A stretch of 64,000 bases of DNA from Allonocardiopsis opalescens (GTDB taxonomy: Bacteria > Actinomycetota > Actinomycetes > Streptosporangiales > Streptosporangiaceae), in NCBI RefSeq assembly GCF_003002095.1, contig NZ_PVZC01000011.1, positions 1 through 64,000 on the forward strand. The letters run 5' to 3'. Under the pieces are notes generated by a model that saw only the letters and a program-made list of their open reading frames with translations, made no database searches and had not been told where the DNA came from. Numbering within the stretch: position 1 is the stretch's first letter; every line of letters begins with the position of its first letter. Shown here piece after piece: positions 31,870 through 39,496 of the stretch. A program made the position numbers and the translations under genes.

Positions 31870-33398
31870 GCCGCCGGTACCTGTGGCTGCTCGCCGGGAC
31901 GGCCGTCTCGCTGCTGGCGGTGCAGGGGCGCTGGGACGTGCCGGCGGCCGCATGGGTGTACCCGGCGCTGCTGCTGGTGTTCAGCCGGGGCGCCGCAGCG
32001 GTGCCCGGAACGCTCGGGATCTGGGCGTCGTCGACGGCCGCCATGGCCTTCTGGCTGGTCAACGCGGAGCAGTCGAACCCTCTGGTGCTCGCCCTCGCCG
32101 TGCCGCTCGGCTCGGCGCAGGCCGTCCCGTACCTGGTCGACCGGCTCGTCGCGCCCCGCCTGGCGGACCGCCCGCGCACCGCCTGGGCGGTCACCCTGGT
32201 GTTCCCGCTGGCCAAGGTCGCGGTGGAGTTCGCGATCGCGTCGGCCACCCCGTTCGGGGTGCTCTACGGCGTGCTCGGCGCCACCCAGTCGGGCAATCTG
32301 CCGCTGATCCAGGTGGCGTCGGTGACCGGTGTGTACGGGGTGAGCTTCCTGGTGGCCTGGGCGGCGTCCGTCGCGGCGCTGGTCTGGGCGCGGCGCGGCG
32401 CGGGGCCGGGCCCGCGGCGGACCGCCGCCGTGTGCGCGGCGGTGCTGCTCGCGGTCCTCGCCGCCGGGGGCGCCCGCCTGGCGCTGCTGCCGTCGACGGG
32501 GCCGACGGTGCGGGTGGCCGGGGTGAGCGCGTCCCGCGCCGCCTGGGAGGAGATGGCCGGCGGGCTGGCGGCCTTCGGCTCCGTGCCGGAGATGGCGGCG
32601 GCGGGACCGGAGCGGATGCGCGCGGTCTTCGGCCCGGTCAACGACGACCTGATCGCGTCGACCGAGCGGGAGGCCGCGGCCGGGGCGCGCCTGGTCGTCT
32701 GGGCGGAGTCGGCCGGGCTGACCATGGGCGACGACGCCGGGCACCTGCTGGACCGGGTCCGGGAGGTGGCGCGGCGGCACGGCGTGTACGTGCAGTCGGC
32801 GCTGACCGTGTACACGGGCGCCGAGCCGTACGTGCGCAACCAGACCGTGCTGGTCGGGCCGGACGGTGCGGTGGAGTGGACCTACGACAAGGCGCACCCG
32901 GTGCCGGTCCTGGAGCCGTACCGGGCGGGCGACGGGGTGGTTCCGGTGCACGACGGCCCGTTCGGGCGGCTGTCCGGGATCATCTGCTACGACGCGGACT
33001 TCCCTGACCTGTCGCGGCAGGCGGGGGCCCAGGGCGTGGACGTGATGCTGGTGTCGGCCAACACCTGGGCGGGCATCGCCGAGCTGCACGCGCGGGGCGC
33101 GCTGTTCCGGTCGGTGGAGAACGGCTTCGCCATGGTCCGCCAGGCCAACCGGGGCGTGTCGGTGAGCTACGACCCGCTCGGCCGCACTCTGGCGCGGGTC
33201 GACTACTTCCGCACCGACCGGCAGACGATGGTGGCCGAGGTGCCCACGCGCGGAGTGCGGACCGTGTACGGGGCGGTGGGCGACGTCTTCGCCTGGCTGT
33301 GCGTGGCGGCGACCGCCGCGCTGGCCGCGGCCGCCGCCCGCCGCCGCGGCGCGGCGCCCTCGGCGGCCGCCCCCGAGCGGATCGGCGCCTGCGGGTAG
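31866..33398 (+). CDS. lnt: Apolipoprotein N-acyltransferase-like protein (CN hydrolase)
   Basis: A 510-residue protein with five or six N-terminal membrane helices (about 1-205) and a periplasmic carbon-nitrogen hydrolase domain. The catalytic triad is visible: Glu in LVVWAESAGL, Lys in YDKAHPVPV and Cys in GIICYDADFPDL. This is the Lnt fold that transfers an acyl chain to the N-terminal Cys of lipoproteins. Overall similarity to classical Lnt looks modest (no WP.P motifs at the amino end), so a diverged Lnt or related amidase is possible. It is translationally coupled to the DedA gene and ends at a strong hairpin. Confidence 0.8.
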   Translation: MSRRYLWLLAGTAVSLLAVQGRWDVPAAAWVYPALLLVFSRGAAAVPGTLGIWASSTAAMAFWLVNAEQSNPLVLALAVPLGSAQAVPYLVDRLVAPRLADRPRTAWAVTLVFPLAKVAVEFAIASATPFGVLYGVLGATQSGNLPLIQVASVTGVYGVSFLVAWAASVAALVWARRGAGPGPRRTAAVCAAVLLAVLAAGGARLALLPSTGPTVRVAGVSASRAAWEEMAGGLAAFGSVPEMAAAGPERMRAVFGPVNDDLIASTEREAAAGARLVVWAESAGLTMGDDAGHLLDRVREVARRHGVYVQSALTVYTGAEPYVRNQTVLVGPDGAVEWTYDKAHPVPVLEPYRAGDGVVPVHDGPFGRLSGIICYDADFPDLSRQAGAQGVDVMLVSANTWAGIAELHARGALFRSVENGFAMVRQANRGVSVSYDPLGRTLARVDYFRTDRQTMVAEVPTRGVRTVYGAVGDVFAWLCVAATAALAAAAARRRGAAPSAAAPERIGACG

Positions 33399-33416
33399 CC
33401 CGTCGCGGTGCCCGGC

Positions 33417-33453
33417 GCCCCGGCGGCGCTCCCCCCGGGGGCGCCGCCGGGGC
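33417..33453 (+). terminator. Hairpin terminator after the Lnt-like gene
   Basis: GCCCCGGCGGCGC (33417-33429) pairs perfectly with 33441-33453. No T-tract; position 19 nt past the stop supports termination. Confidence 0.7.
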
Positions 33454-33522
33454 GGGGGCGGGAGAAGGGGCCGGTGGTCCGGTACCCGGCACCGGACGGA
33501 CGCGCCATCCGGATCCACCGCC

Positions 33523-33633
33523 CTGTGGACAAGGCGCCGGCCGCCCGGCCGCCCGTCCACAGATCCCACCGCCCGCCTCGTCCCAGCCCGTCGACACGGA
33601 AGAATGGAAACCGGGGGGTCCCCCGACCCGACG
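33523..33633 (+). repeat. Dispersed palindromic element, copy 3 (divergent)
   Basis: Bounded by CTGTGGAC and GTCCACAG exactly 40 bp apart (33523-33562) and followed after 36 bp by GAAGAATGG and a GGGGGG-T-CCCCC hairpin (33598-33628). It is the most diverged of the three copies but keeps length and spacing. Confidence 0.68.
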
Positions 33634-33894
33634 GCCGACTTCGGGGCGTCCCGGCCGTGGGAGCCCTGCTCACCGCCTGTGCACGGCGCCTCGGCCGCCC
33701 GGCCGCCGGTCTCACCCCCGGCCGGCAGGCGCGTACCGCACCGGTCGGACCGGCGGGCCGGGCGGACCCGTCCCGCTGGGGAGCCGCCGCGCGCCCTTCC
33801 GGTCCGGACCCGGGACGTCCCCCAACCGTCGCGGGTCCGGACCGGCCGGCTCGCGCGGGCGCGCCGTCCGGGCCGCCCTGCCGGACCGGCGGGC

Positions 33895-34539
33895 TCAGGA
33901 CCCCAGGTAGCGCAGAACCGCGAGCACCCGGCGGCTGTAGCCGGTCGTGTGGCTGAGGCCGAGTTTGTCGAAGACGGCGTTGGCGTGCTTCTCCACGGCG
34001 CTCTGCGAGATGTGCAGCTGGGCGGCGATGGAGGCGTTGGTCTGGCCCTGCGCCATGTGGTCGAGCACCTCGCGCTCGCGCGGGGTGAGCCGGGCCAGCG
34101 GGTCGGTGTGGGTGGTGCGGGCCAGCAGGCGCCTGACGACCTCGGGGTCGAAGGCGGCGCCCCCCGCGGCGACGCGCTCCAGGGCGTCCAGGAACTCCTC
34201 GACCCGCACGACGCGGTCCTTGAGCAGGTAGCCGACGCCGTCGGCGGGGCCGGTGAGCAGTTCGGTGGCGTAGCGCTTCTCCACGTACTGCGAGAGCACG
34301 AGCACGCCCACGTCCGGCCAGCGGCGGCGGATCTCCAGCGCGGCCCGCAGGCCCTCGTCGGTGTGGGTGGGCGGCATGCGCACGTCCACGACCGCCACGT
34401 CGGGGCGCTGCTCGGCGACGGCGGCCAGCAGGGCGCCGGCGTCGGCCACCGCGGCGGCCACTTCGTGGCCCTCGTCGGCGAGCAGCCGGGCGAGACCTTC
34501 GCGCAGCAGGGTGGAGTCGTCGGCCAGGATCACGCGCAC
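33895..34539 (-). CDS. NarL/LuxR-family response regulator
   Basis: A 214-residue response regulator. The receiver domain (1-120) has the acidic pair DD in ILADDST, phospho-acceptor Asp in VAVVDVRMPPTHTDEG and Lys in YLLKDR. The C-terminal LuxR HTH (about 145-210) reads LTPREREVLDHMAQGQTNAS. It is activated by the histidine kinase 64 nt upstream on the same strand. GTG at 34539 has GGAG 8 nt upstream. Targets are unknown; the pair lies beside no obvious sensor ligand gene. Confidence 0.93.
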   Translation of the reverse strand: MRVILADDSTLLREGLARLLADEGHEVAAAVADAGALLAAVAEQRPDVAVVDVRMPPTHTDEGLRAALEIRRRWPDVGVLVLSQYVEKRYATELLTGPADGVGYLLKDRVVRVEEFLDALERVAAGGAAFDPEVVRRLLARTTHTDPLARLTPREREVLDHMAQGQTNASIAAQLHISQSAVEKHANAVFDKLGLSHTTGYSRRVLAVLRYLGS

Positions 34540-34603
34540 GGAGTACTCCCATGGACGGCGGTCGCGCCGGCCGGTGCGGTCCGGCGCGGCCCGGGCGGGC
34601 CCG

Positions 34604-35806
34604 TCAGCACGGCAGCTCCGCGGTGACGGTGGTGGGGCCGCCGGGCGGGCTGTGCACGGCGAAGGCGCCGTCCACCGACGCCACCCGGCGGGCCAGCCCG
34701 GACAGGCCGCCGCCCGCGGGGTCGGCGCCGCCCACCCCGTCGTCGCCGACCCGGACGGCGACGCGGCCGTCCCGCTGGGTGACGTGCACGGTGACGAGGG
34801 CGGCCGAGGCGTGCTTGGCGGCGTTGGTGACGGCCTCGCTGACCACGAAGTAGGCGACGGTGTCGATCCGGTTGGCCGGGCGGTCGGGCACGTCGGAGTG
34901 GATCCGCACCGGGACGGACGCGCGCTCGGCCAGTGCCTCCAGGGCGGCGTTCAGCCCGCCGTGGTCGAGCGCGGCCGGGAAGACGCGCCAGGACACCTCC
35001 TTGAGCTCGCGCAGGGCGCGCTCGGACTCCTCCAGGGCGCGCCGGTAGAGCGCGTCGGCGCGCTCGGGGTCGGGGCTGCGGCGGGCGCGGCCGAGCAGCA
35101 TGCCGAGTGCGACGAGCCGCTGCTGGACGCCGTCGTGCAGGTCGCGCTCGATCCGGCGCCGCTCGTCGGTGAGGTCGTCCACCACGTCGGCGCGGCTGGT
35201 GGCCAGCTCGGCGACCCGGCGTTCGAGGAGTTCGCGCGGGTCGGGGCCGAGGAAGCGCCGGGCGAGCCGCCGCTCCAGCGCGACCACTCCGGCGATGCCC
35301 TGGAGCACGAGGTAGGCCAGCACGACGCCGACGGCGGCGAAGTAGCCGACGATCGCCGGGCTGGGGGCGATGCCGTCGGCCCGGTGCCCGGACAGCCACA
35401 GCGCCAGGACGCCCAGGCCGGTGCCGGCCCCCCACACCAGCAGGAACAGCACCGCGCCGCCGAGCAGCCCGACGGGGACGCGGGCGGCCAGGTACGCGCC
35501 CGCGCGGCCGCCCTCGGGGAGGGCGGCGGCACCGGGGTCGGCGTAGTAGTAGGCCAGCCTGCGCCGGTCCAGGTCGACGAGGGCGCCCGCCGCCGCCCGC
35601 AGTGCGCGCAGCACCGCGCGGTGCGGGCGCGGCCAGGCGGCGGTGAGCAGCAGCGGCACCGCCCCGGCCGGCAGCAGCACCGCTCCGGCGAGCGCGCTGA
35701 GCAGGCCGAGCGCCAGTCCGGCCGGCCAGAGCAGGCGGCTGAGCGCCCGGCGCCGGAACGCGCGGCGGTCCGCCGCCTGTCCGGGCGGCCTGGCTGCTGG
35801 GGGCAC
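34604..35806 (-). CDS. NarL-type sensor histidine kinase
   Basis: A 400-residue kinase with four membrane helices in two pairs (about 25-60 and 110-180), a DHp domain of the HisKA_3 type, ERRRIERDLHDGVQQRLVAL with the phospho-His in RDLHDG, and a GHKL ATPase (N box VVSEAVTNAAKHA, G box VGDDGVGG). The N-terminal domain resembles the actinobacterial putative-sensor module. GTG at 35806 follows a TAGAGT box by 6 nt, so it is probably translated leaderless. It is co-transcribed with the downstream response regulator. The signal is unknown. Confidence 0.92.
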   Translation of the reverse strand: MPPAARPPGQAADRRAFRRRALSRLLWPAGLALGLLSALAGAVLLPAGAVPLLLTAAWPRPHRAVLRALRAAAGALVDLDRRRLAYYYADPGAAALPEGGRAGAYLAARVPVGLLGGAVLFLLVWGAGTGLGVLALWLSGHRADGIAPSPAIVGYFAAVGVVLAYLVLQGIAGVVALERRLARRFLGPDPRELLERRVAELATSRADVVDDLTDERRRIERDLHDGVQQRLVALGMLLGRARRSPDPERADALYRRALEESERALRELKEVSWRVFPAALDHGGLNAALEALAERASVPVRIHSDVPDRPANRIDTVAYFVVSEAVTNAAKHASAALVTVHVTQRDGRVAVRVGDDGVGGADPAGGGLSGLARRVASVDGAFAVHSPPGGPTTVTAELPC

Positions 35807-35881
35807 CCCGCCACTCTAGGGACGGCTCCGCCCCGGCGCCATGCGGAAAGCCGCAGGTCCGGGCACACCCCGGCAAATGGA

Positions 35882-35917
35882 CCTGAATATTAGTTGAGGT
35901 CTTGCTAGGCTGTGGAC
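35882..35917 (+). promoter_or_regulatory. SoxR operator and leaderless soxR promoter
   Basis: CCTGAATATTAGTTGAGG (35882-35899) matches the 18-bp SoxR box CCTCAAGTTAACTTGAGG at both outer triplets and most arm positions. TAGGCT (35906-35911) is 6 nt upstream of the ATG at 35918, giving a leaderless, probably autoregulated transcript. Confidence 0.75.
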
Positions 35918-36511
35918 ATGCCGCAACTTCCCGAGTCCGTCCACGAGCTGTCCGTCGGCCAGCTCGCCGCCCGCAGCGGCGTCGCCGTGTCGGCGCTGCA
36001 CTTCTACGAGGCCAAGGGCCTGATCAGCAGCCGCCGCACCGCCGGCAACCAGCGGCGCTACGCCCGCGACACCCTGCGCCGGGTCGCTTTCATCCGCGCC
36101 TCGCAGCGGGTGGGCATCCCGCTCGCCGCGATCCACGACGCCCTCGACCGGCTGCCCGACGGCCGCACCCCCACCCGGGGCGACTGGATGCGGCTGTCGG
36201 AGGCGTGGCGGGCCGAACTCGACGACCGCATCGAGCAGCTGCGCCGGCTCCGCGACGACCTGACCGACTGCATCGGCTGCGGCTGCCTGTCGCTGGGCCA
36301 CTGCAAGCTGTCCAACCCGCACGACCACCTCGGCATCGGCGGCGCGGGCGCACTGCTGCTCGTCCCGCCGCGCTCGACGGCGCCGGCGGGCAACACCGCG
36401 AGCACCGCCACCATCACCGCCGAGCCGCAGGCGGCCGAGGAGCAGTGCGTCCCCTGCCCCGAGGGGCCGGTGGCCGACTGCCCGGACTGCGAGGCGGGCG
36501 AACCGCACTGA
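35918..36511 (+). CDS. soxR: Redox-sensitive regulator SoxR with extra C-terminal Cys motif
   Basis: A 197-residue MerR-family sensor. The HTH is at residues 11-55 ([40 protein letters not shown]) and a dimerisation helix at about 85-115. The [2Fe-2S] ligands C118, C121, C123 and C129 fit CxxCxCx5C. In actinomycetes SoxR responds to redox-active metabolites. This protein is longer than the usual 150-175 residues: after a low-complexity linker it ends with C177-x2-C180-x7-C188-x2-C191, a possible second metal site. The ATG at 35918 fits a leaderless transcript. A SoxR box precedes its own gene; no other target is in view. Confidence 0.92.
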   Translation: MPQLPESVHELSVGQLAARSGVAVSALHFYEAKGLISSRRTAGNQRRYARDTLRRVAFIRASQRVGIPLAAIHDALDRLPDGRTPTRGDWMRLSEAWRAELDDRIEQLRRLRDDLTDCIGCGCLSLGHCKLSNPHDHLGIGGAGALLLVPPRSTAPAGNTASTATITAEPQAAEEQCVPCPEGPVADCPDCEAGEPH

Positions 36512-36529
36512 CCGGGCCGGGCCGGGGGC

Positions 36530-36823
36530 TCAGCCGCTCGCGTGCGCCGCGCCGGGCCGCGCGGATCCGGCCTCGGCCTCCGGCCGGTTGATCTCGGCCC
36601 ACACCTCGTCCAGCGAGAGACCGAGCACCTCGGCGATGGCCGCGATGGTCGGGAAGGCGGGGGTGGCCACCCGGCCGGACTCGATCTTGCGGAGGGTCTC
36701 GGGTGAGACGCGGGCGTCGAGCGCGGTCTCCAGCAGCGAGCGCGCCCCCCTGGCCCGGCGGAGGAGGGCGCCCAGGCGCTGTCCGCGTTCGACCTCGGCG
36801 GGAGTGAGCGGCAACCTGACCAT
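36530..36823 (-). CDS. XRE-family HTH regulator
   Basis: A 97-residue Cro/CI-type DNA-binding protein: HTH at about residues 15-70 (GALLRRARGARSLLETALDA, RVSPETLRKIESGRVATPAF) and a short acidic C-terminus. It is divergent from a methionine aminopeptidase gene, with direct repeats ACCGGGATA between the two. This gene pair is, to my knowledge, recurrent in actinomycetes, suggesting it controls that peptidase. TAGAAT lies 7 nt before its ATG, so translation is probably leaderless. Confidence 0.85.
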   Translation of the reverse strand: MVRLPLTPAEVERGQRLGALLRRARGARSLLETALDARVSPETLRKIESGRVATPAFPTIAAIAEVLGLSLDEVWAEINRPEAEAGSARPGAAHASG

Positions 36824-36830
36824 GGCTCGG

Positions 36831-36861
36831 ATTCTAGTACCGGGATAATATGACCGGGATA
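36831..36861. promoter_or_regulatory. Shared operator region between XRE and map genes
   Basis: Direct repeats ACCGGGATA at 36839-36847 and 36853-36861 surround a TAATAT -10-like box for map. The reverse-strand TAGAAT (36836-36831) serves the XRE gene. Confidence 0.55.
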
Positions 36862-36887
36862 GTTATTGGAAGCAAGGAAGGCGCCGC

Positions 36888-37670
36888 ATGATCGAGATCC
36901 TGAACCCCACCGAGCTCGCCCGGGCGAAGGACACCGGCGCCCTGGTCGCCGACATCCTGCACACGCTGAAGGGGCGCAGCGCGGTCGGCACGAACCTGCT
37001 GGACATCGACCGGTGGGCCCGGGCCATGATCATCGAGGCCGGGGCGCTGTCCTGCTACGTCGACTACGAGCCGTCCTTCGGGCGCGGCCCCTTCGGCCAC
37101 TACATCTGCACCGCCGTCAACGACGCCGTGCTGCACGGGCGGCCCTACGACTACACGCTCGCCGACGGCGACCTGCTGACCCTCGACCTCGCCGTCTCCA
37201 GAGGCGGGGTCGCCGCGGACGCCGCCATCAGCTTCATCGTCGGCGAGGCGAGGCCCCCGGAGAGCCTCGCGATGATCGAGGCGACCGAGCGCGCGCTCGC
37301 CGCGGGCATCGCCGCCGCCGGGCCGGGCGCCCGCGTCGGCGACATCTCCCACGCCATCGGCACCGTCCTCAGCGAAGCCGGGTACCCGATCAACACCGAG
37401 TTCGGCGGGCACGGCATCGGCTCGACGATGCACCAGGACCCGCACGTCGCCAACACCGGCCAGCCCGGCCGCGGCCACCGGCTGCGCCCCGGCCTGCTGC
37501 TGGCGCTGGAGCCCTGGGTGATGGCCGACACCGCCCGGCTGGTCACCGACGCCGACGGGTGGACGCTGCGGAGCGCGACCGGCTGCCGGACCGCGCACAG
37601 CGAGCACACCATCGCCATCACCCGCGACGGGGCCGAGATCCTCACCCTGCCGGAGCACGCGCGGACGTGA
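36888..37670 (+). CDS. map: Type I methionine aminopeptidase
   Basis: A 260-residue pita-bread-fold metallopeptidase that removes N-terminal Met from nascent proteins. Metal ligands are visible: two Asp in LLTLDLAVSRGGVAADAAIS, His in FGGHGIGSTMH, Glu in LLLALEPWVM and Glu in TAHSEHTIAIT. The start ATG has AAGGAAGG about 7 nt upstream. As a second, stand-alone map divergent from an XRE regulator, it is probably an accessory copy rather than the housekeeping enzyme, an inference from context. It is convergent with the secreted-protein gene downstream. Confidence 0.93.
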   Translation: MIEILNPTELARAKDTGALVADILHTLKGRSAVGTNLLDIDRWARAMIIEAGALSCYVDYEPSFGRGPFGHYICTAVNDAVLHGRPYDYTLADGDLLTLDLAVSRGGVAADAAISFIVGEARPPESLAMIEATERALAAGIAAAGPGARVGDISHAIGTVLSEAGYPINTEFGGHGIGSTMHQDPHVANTGQPGRGHRLRPGLLLALEPWVMADTARLVTDADGWTLRSATGCRTAHSEHTIAITRDGAEILTLPEHART

Positions 37671-37694
37671 ACCGGAGCCCGCCCGGCGGGCGGC

Positions 37695-38717
37695 TCAGAC
37701 CAGCAGGTCCTTGTAGTAGACGCTGGCCAGCCGCGCGCCGGCCTCGCCGGAGGCGAAGCCCATGCACAGCCGGGCCCGGGAGCCGTCGAGCTGGACGGCC
37801 ATGCCCTCGGGCTCGCGGAACGGCAGCGTGTAGCCGGCCCGGGTCAGCCGCCGGTCCACCACCGCGCCGCTGCCGAGGTCGACGCAGGTGACGTGGGTGT
37901 TGCCGGTCGGCTCGGCCGAGCCGGGGGTGCCGTAGGCGCTGCCCTCCAGCATGTACAGGTAGCGGCCGTGCACCGCGTAGCCCTGGAAGGGGTGCTCGGC
38001 GGCCACCGCCGGCGGCTGGGCCACGTCGGCCAGCGGGGTGTAGCGGCGGGCTCTGAGGTCGTCGAGCGCGTACACGGCGACCCGCGTCCGCCCCGACCGC
38101 CGGTAGCGCATGGCCAGCCGGCCGTGCGCCGGGTCGACGGCCGCCGTGGTGGCGGTGGCGCCGGGGACCGGTTCATGCTTCTCCAGGTCCGCCGCGGCCG
38201 GGGTCAGCACCTGGCCGTCGGTGAAGGGGAAGCGGGCCAGGGCGCGCCCCCACGCGTCGGTGCCGTCGCTGACGGCGTCGGTCTCGGTCCACAGGTAGCT
38301 GTCCGGGCCCACCGGTTCGGCGCCGATCTGCACGCCGTGCCCGAAGCCCTTCAGGTACATCCGGCCGGTGCGCTCGCCCGACAGGTCGAGCCGGGTGACG
38401 ACCAGGTCGCCGCGGCGGGCGCGCTCGGCGCCGCTGACCGGGCCGGACTCCCCGGTCAGGGTCAGCCCGCCCTGCACCAGCTGGACGGTGAACAGCCGCC
38501 GGTTGGTGTTGTCGAAGGCCAGCGACTGGAGCACCGTGGCGTTGTGCAGCCGCCGCTCGCGCAGCAGCGCCGTGGACGGCGCCGTCAGGTCGAAGCGCGG
38601 GGAGTCGGGCACGCCGGCGGCGGCCGGCGCCGCGGGCGAGACGGCCGGCAGCGCGGCGGCCAGGCCGAGGGCGGCACCGGCGCGCAGCAGCTGCCGCCTG
38701 GTCGCTTCGATGGGCAC
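37695..38717 (-). CDS. Secreted teichoic-acid biosynthesis protein C-like (TagC-like)
   Basis: A 340-residue exported protein. The N-terminus has a twin-arginine signal (TRRQLLRAGAALGLAAALPA) and AxA cleavage site. The mature chain reads as a beta-propeller-like repeat protein with NATVLQSLAFDNTNRRLFTV, LKGFGHGVQIGAEPVG and a final FREPEGMAVQLDGSRARLCM. I recognise this pattern from actinomycete proteins annotated teichoic acid biosynthesis protein C; the true activity is not established. GTG at 38717 follows GGAGGGG by 4 nt. It is separate from, but co-directional with, the HD gene and dnaE. Confidence 0.75.
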   Translation of the reverse strand: MPIEATRRQLLRAGAALGLAAALPAVSPAAPAAAGVPDSPRFDLTAPSTALLRERRLHNATVLQSLAFDNTNRRLFTVQLVQGGLTLTGESGPVSGAERARRGDLVVTRLDLSGERTGRMYLKGFGHGVQIGAEPVGPDSYLWTETDAVSDGTDAWGRALARFPFTDGQVLTPAAADLEKHEPVPGATATTAAVDPAHGRLAMRYRRSGRTRVAVYALDDLRARRYTPLADVAQPPAVAAEHPFQGYAVHGRYLYMLEGSAYGTPGSAEPTGNTHVTCVDLGSGAVVDRRLTRAGYTLPFREPEGMAVQLDGSRARLCMGFASGEAGARLASVYYKDLLV

Positions 38718-38865
38718 GGGTCCCCTCCCGGGTCGCGGACGGCGCTCCCCCGGACGGTACCCCGCCGGATCGGCGCCGTCCCGCGCCGCGGGCGCACATG
38801 AGCGGACATTAATCCGCGAACCAGACCGAAGCTTGACCAAGGCGCCCCGGCCCGCCCGGCCCGGC

Positions 38866-39432
38866 TCAGCCGGCCACCGGATGGCGCGCCTGGTAGGCGA
38901 GGCGCGCGTCGGCGTGGCGGGCGATCGCGGTCAGCGCGTCGTCCAGGGCGGCGAAGACCTCCCACTCGGGCCGGCCGCTCGCGGCGGCGAGCACGCGCAC
39001 CACCCGCAGCTCCAGCGACTCCACCCGGGCGCCCTTCCAGACCTTGTCGGCCAGGCTGACCAGCAGCTCCTCCAGGGTGGCGGCCTCGCGCTCCCAGTCG
39101 GCGTGCAGGGCGCAGAATCGGGCCAGCTCCGGCGGCACGCCGTACCCGGCCAGCAGCGCGGCGCCGGCCGGCTCGTGCCGGTGGCCGGAGACCGACAGCT
39201 CCTCGGGGTGCACGGTCTTGCCGATGTCGTGCACCGCGGCGCCGAACAGCACCGCGCCGGCGTCCACGGGCAGGCCGGGGTGCCGCTCGGCCAGCGCGTC
39301 GAGCACCTGCGCGGCGGTGTCGCACACCAGCCGGGAGTGGGCCAGCAGCCGCGGCGGGGCGCCGGCCCGCGCCAGCAGCCGCTGCGCCTCGGCCGGCAGC
39401 GGCCGCAGCCGCTCCTCGTCGAACGGGTCCAT
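38866..39432 (-). CDS. HD-domain phosphohydrolase-like protein
   Basis: A 188-residue all-helical protein with the HD signature: first His in LLAHSRLVCD, HD pair in FGAAVHDIGKT, later His in HEPAGAALL and Asp in LLVSLADKVWKG. HD proteins are metal-dependent phosphohydrolases of nucleotides or cyclic dinucleotides; the substrate is unknown. ATG at 39432 has a GGGGGG tract 2 nt upstream and a better N-terminus (MDPFDEERL) than ATG 39444. It lies 64 nt downstream of dnaE on the same strand, so co-transcription is plausible. Confidence 0.82.
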   Translation of the reverse strand: MDPFDEERLRPLPAEAQRLLARAGAPPRLLAHSRLVCDTAAQVLDALAERHPGLPVDAGAVLFGAAVHDIGKTVHPEELSVSGHRHEPAGAALLAGYGVPPELARFCALHADWEREAATLEELLVSLADKVWKGARVESLELRVVRVLAAASGRPEWEVFAALDDALTAIARHADARLAYQARHPVAG

Positions 39433-39496
39433 CGCCCCCCGCATCCGTTGATCGACGACCGCCCCCGACGCTACCCGCTCGCGGTCCCCGGGCCGG

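Larger units (their letters stand above)
33399..33894. other. Gene-free interval with repeat copy 3
   Basis: These 496 bases contain the hairpin at 33417-33453 and the dispersed element at 33523-33633. From 33640 to 33894 I see only GC-rich non-coding sequence. Confidence 0.6.
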
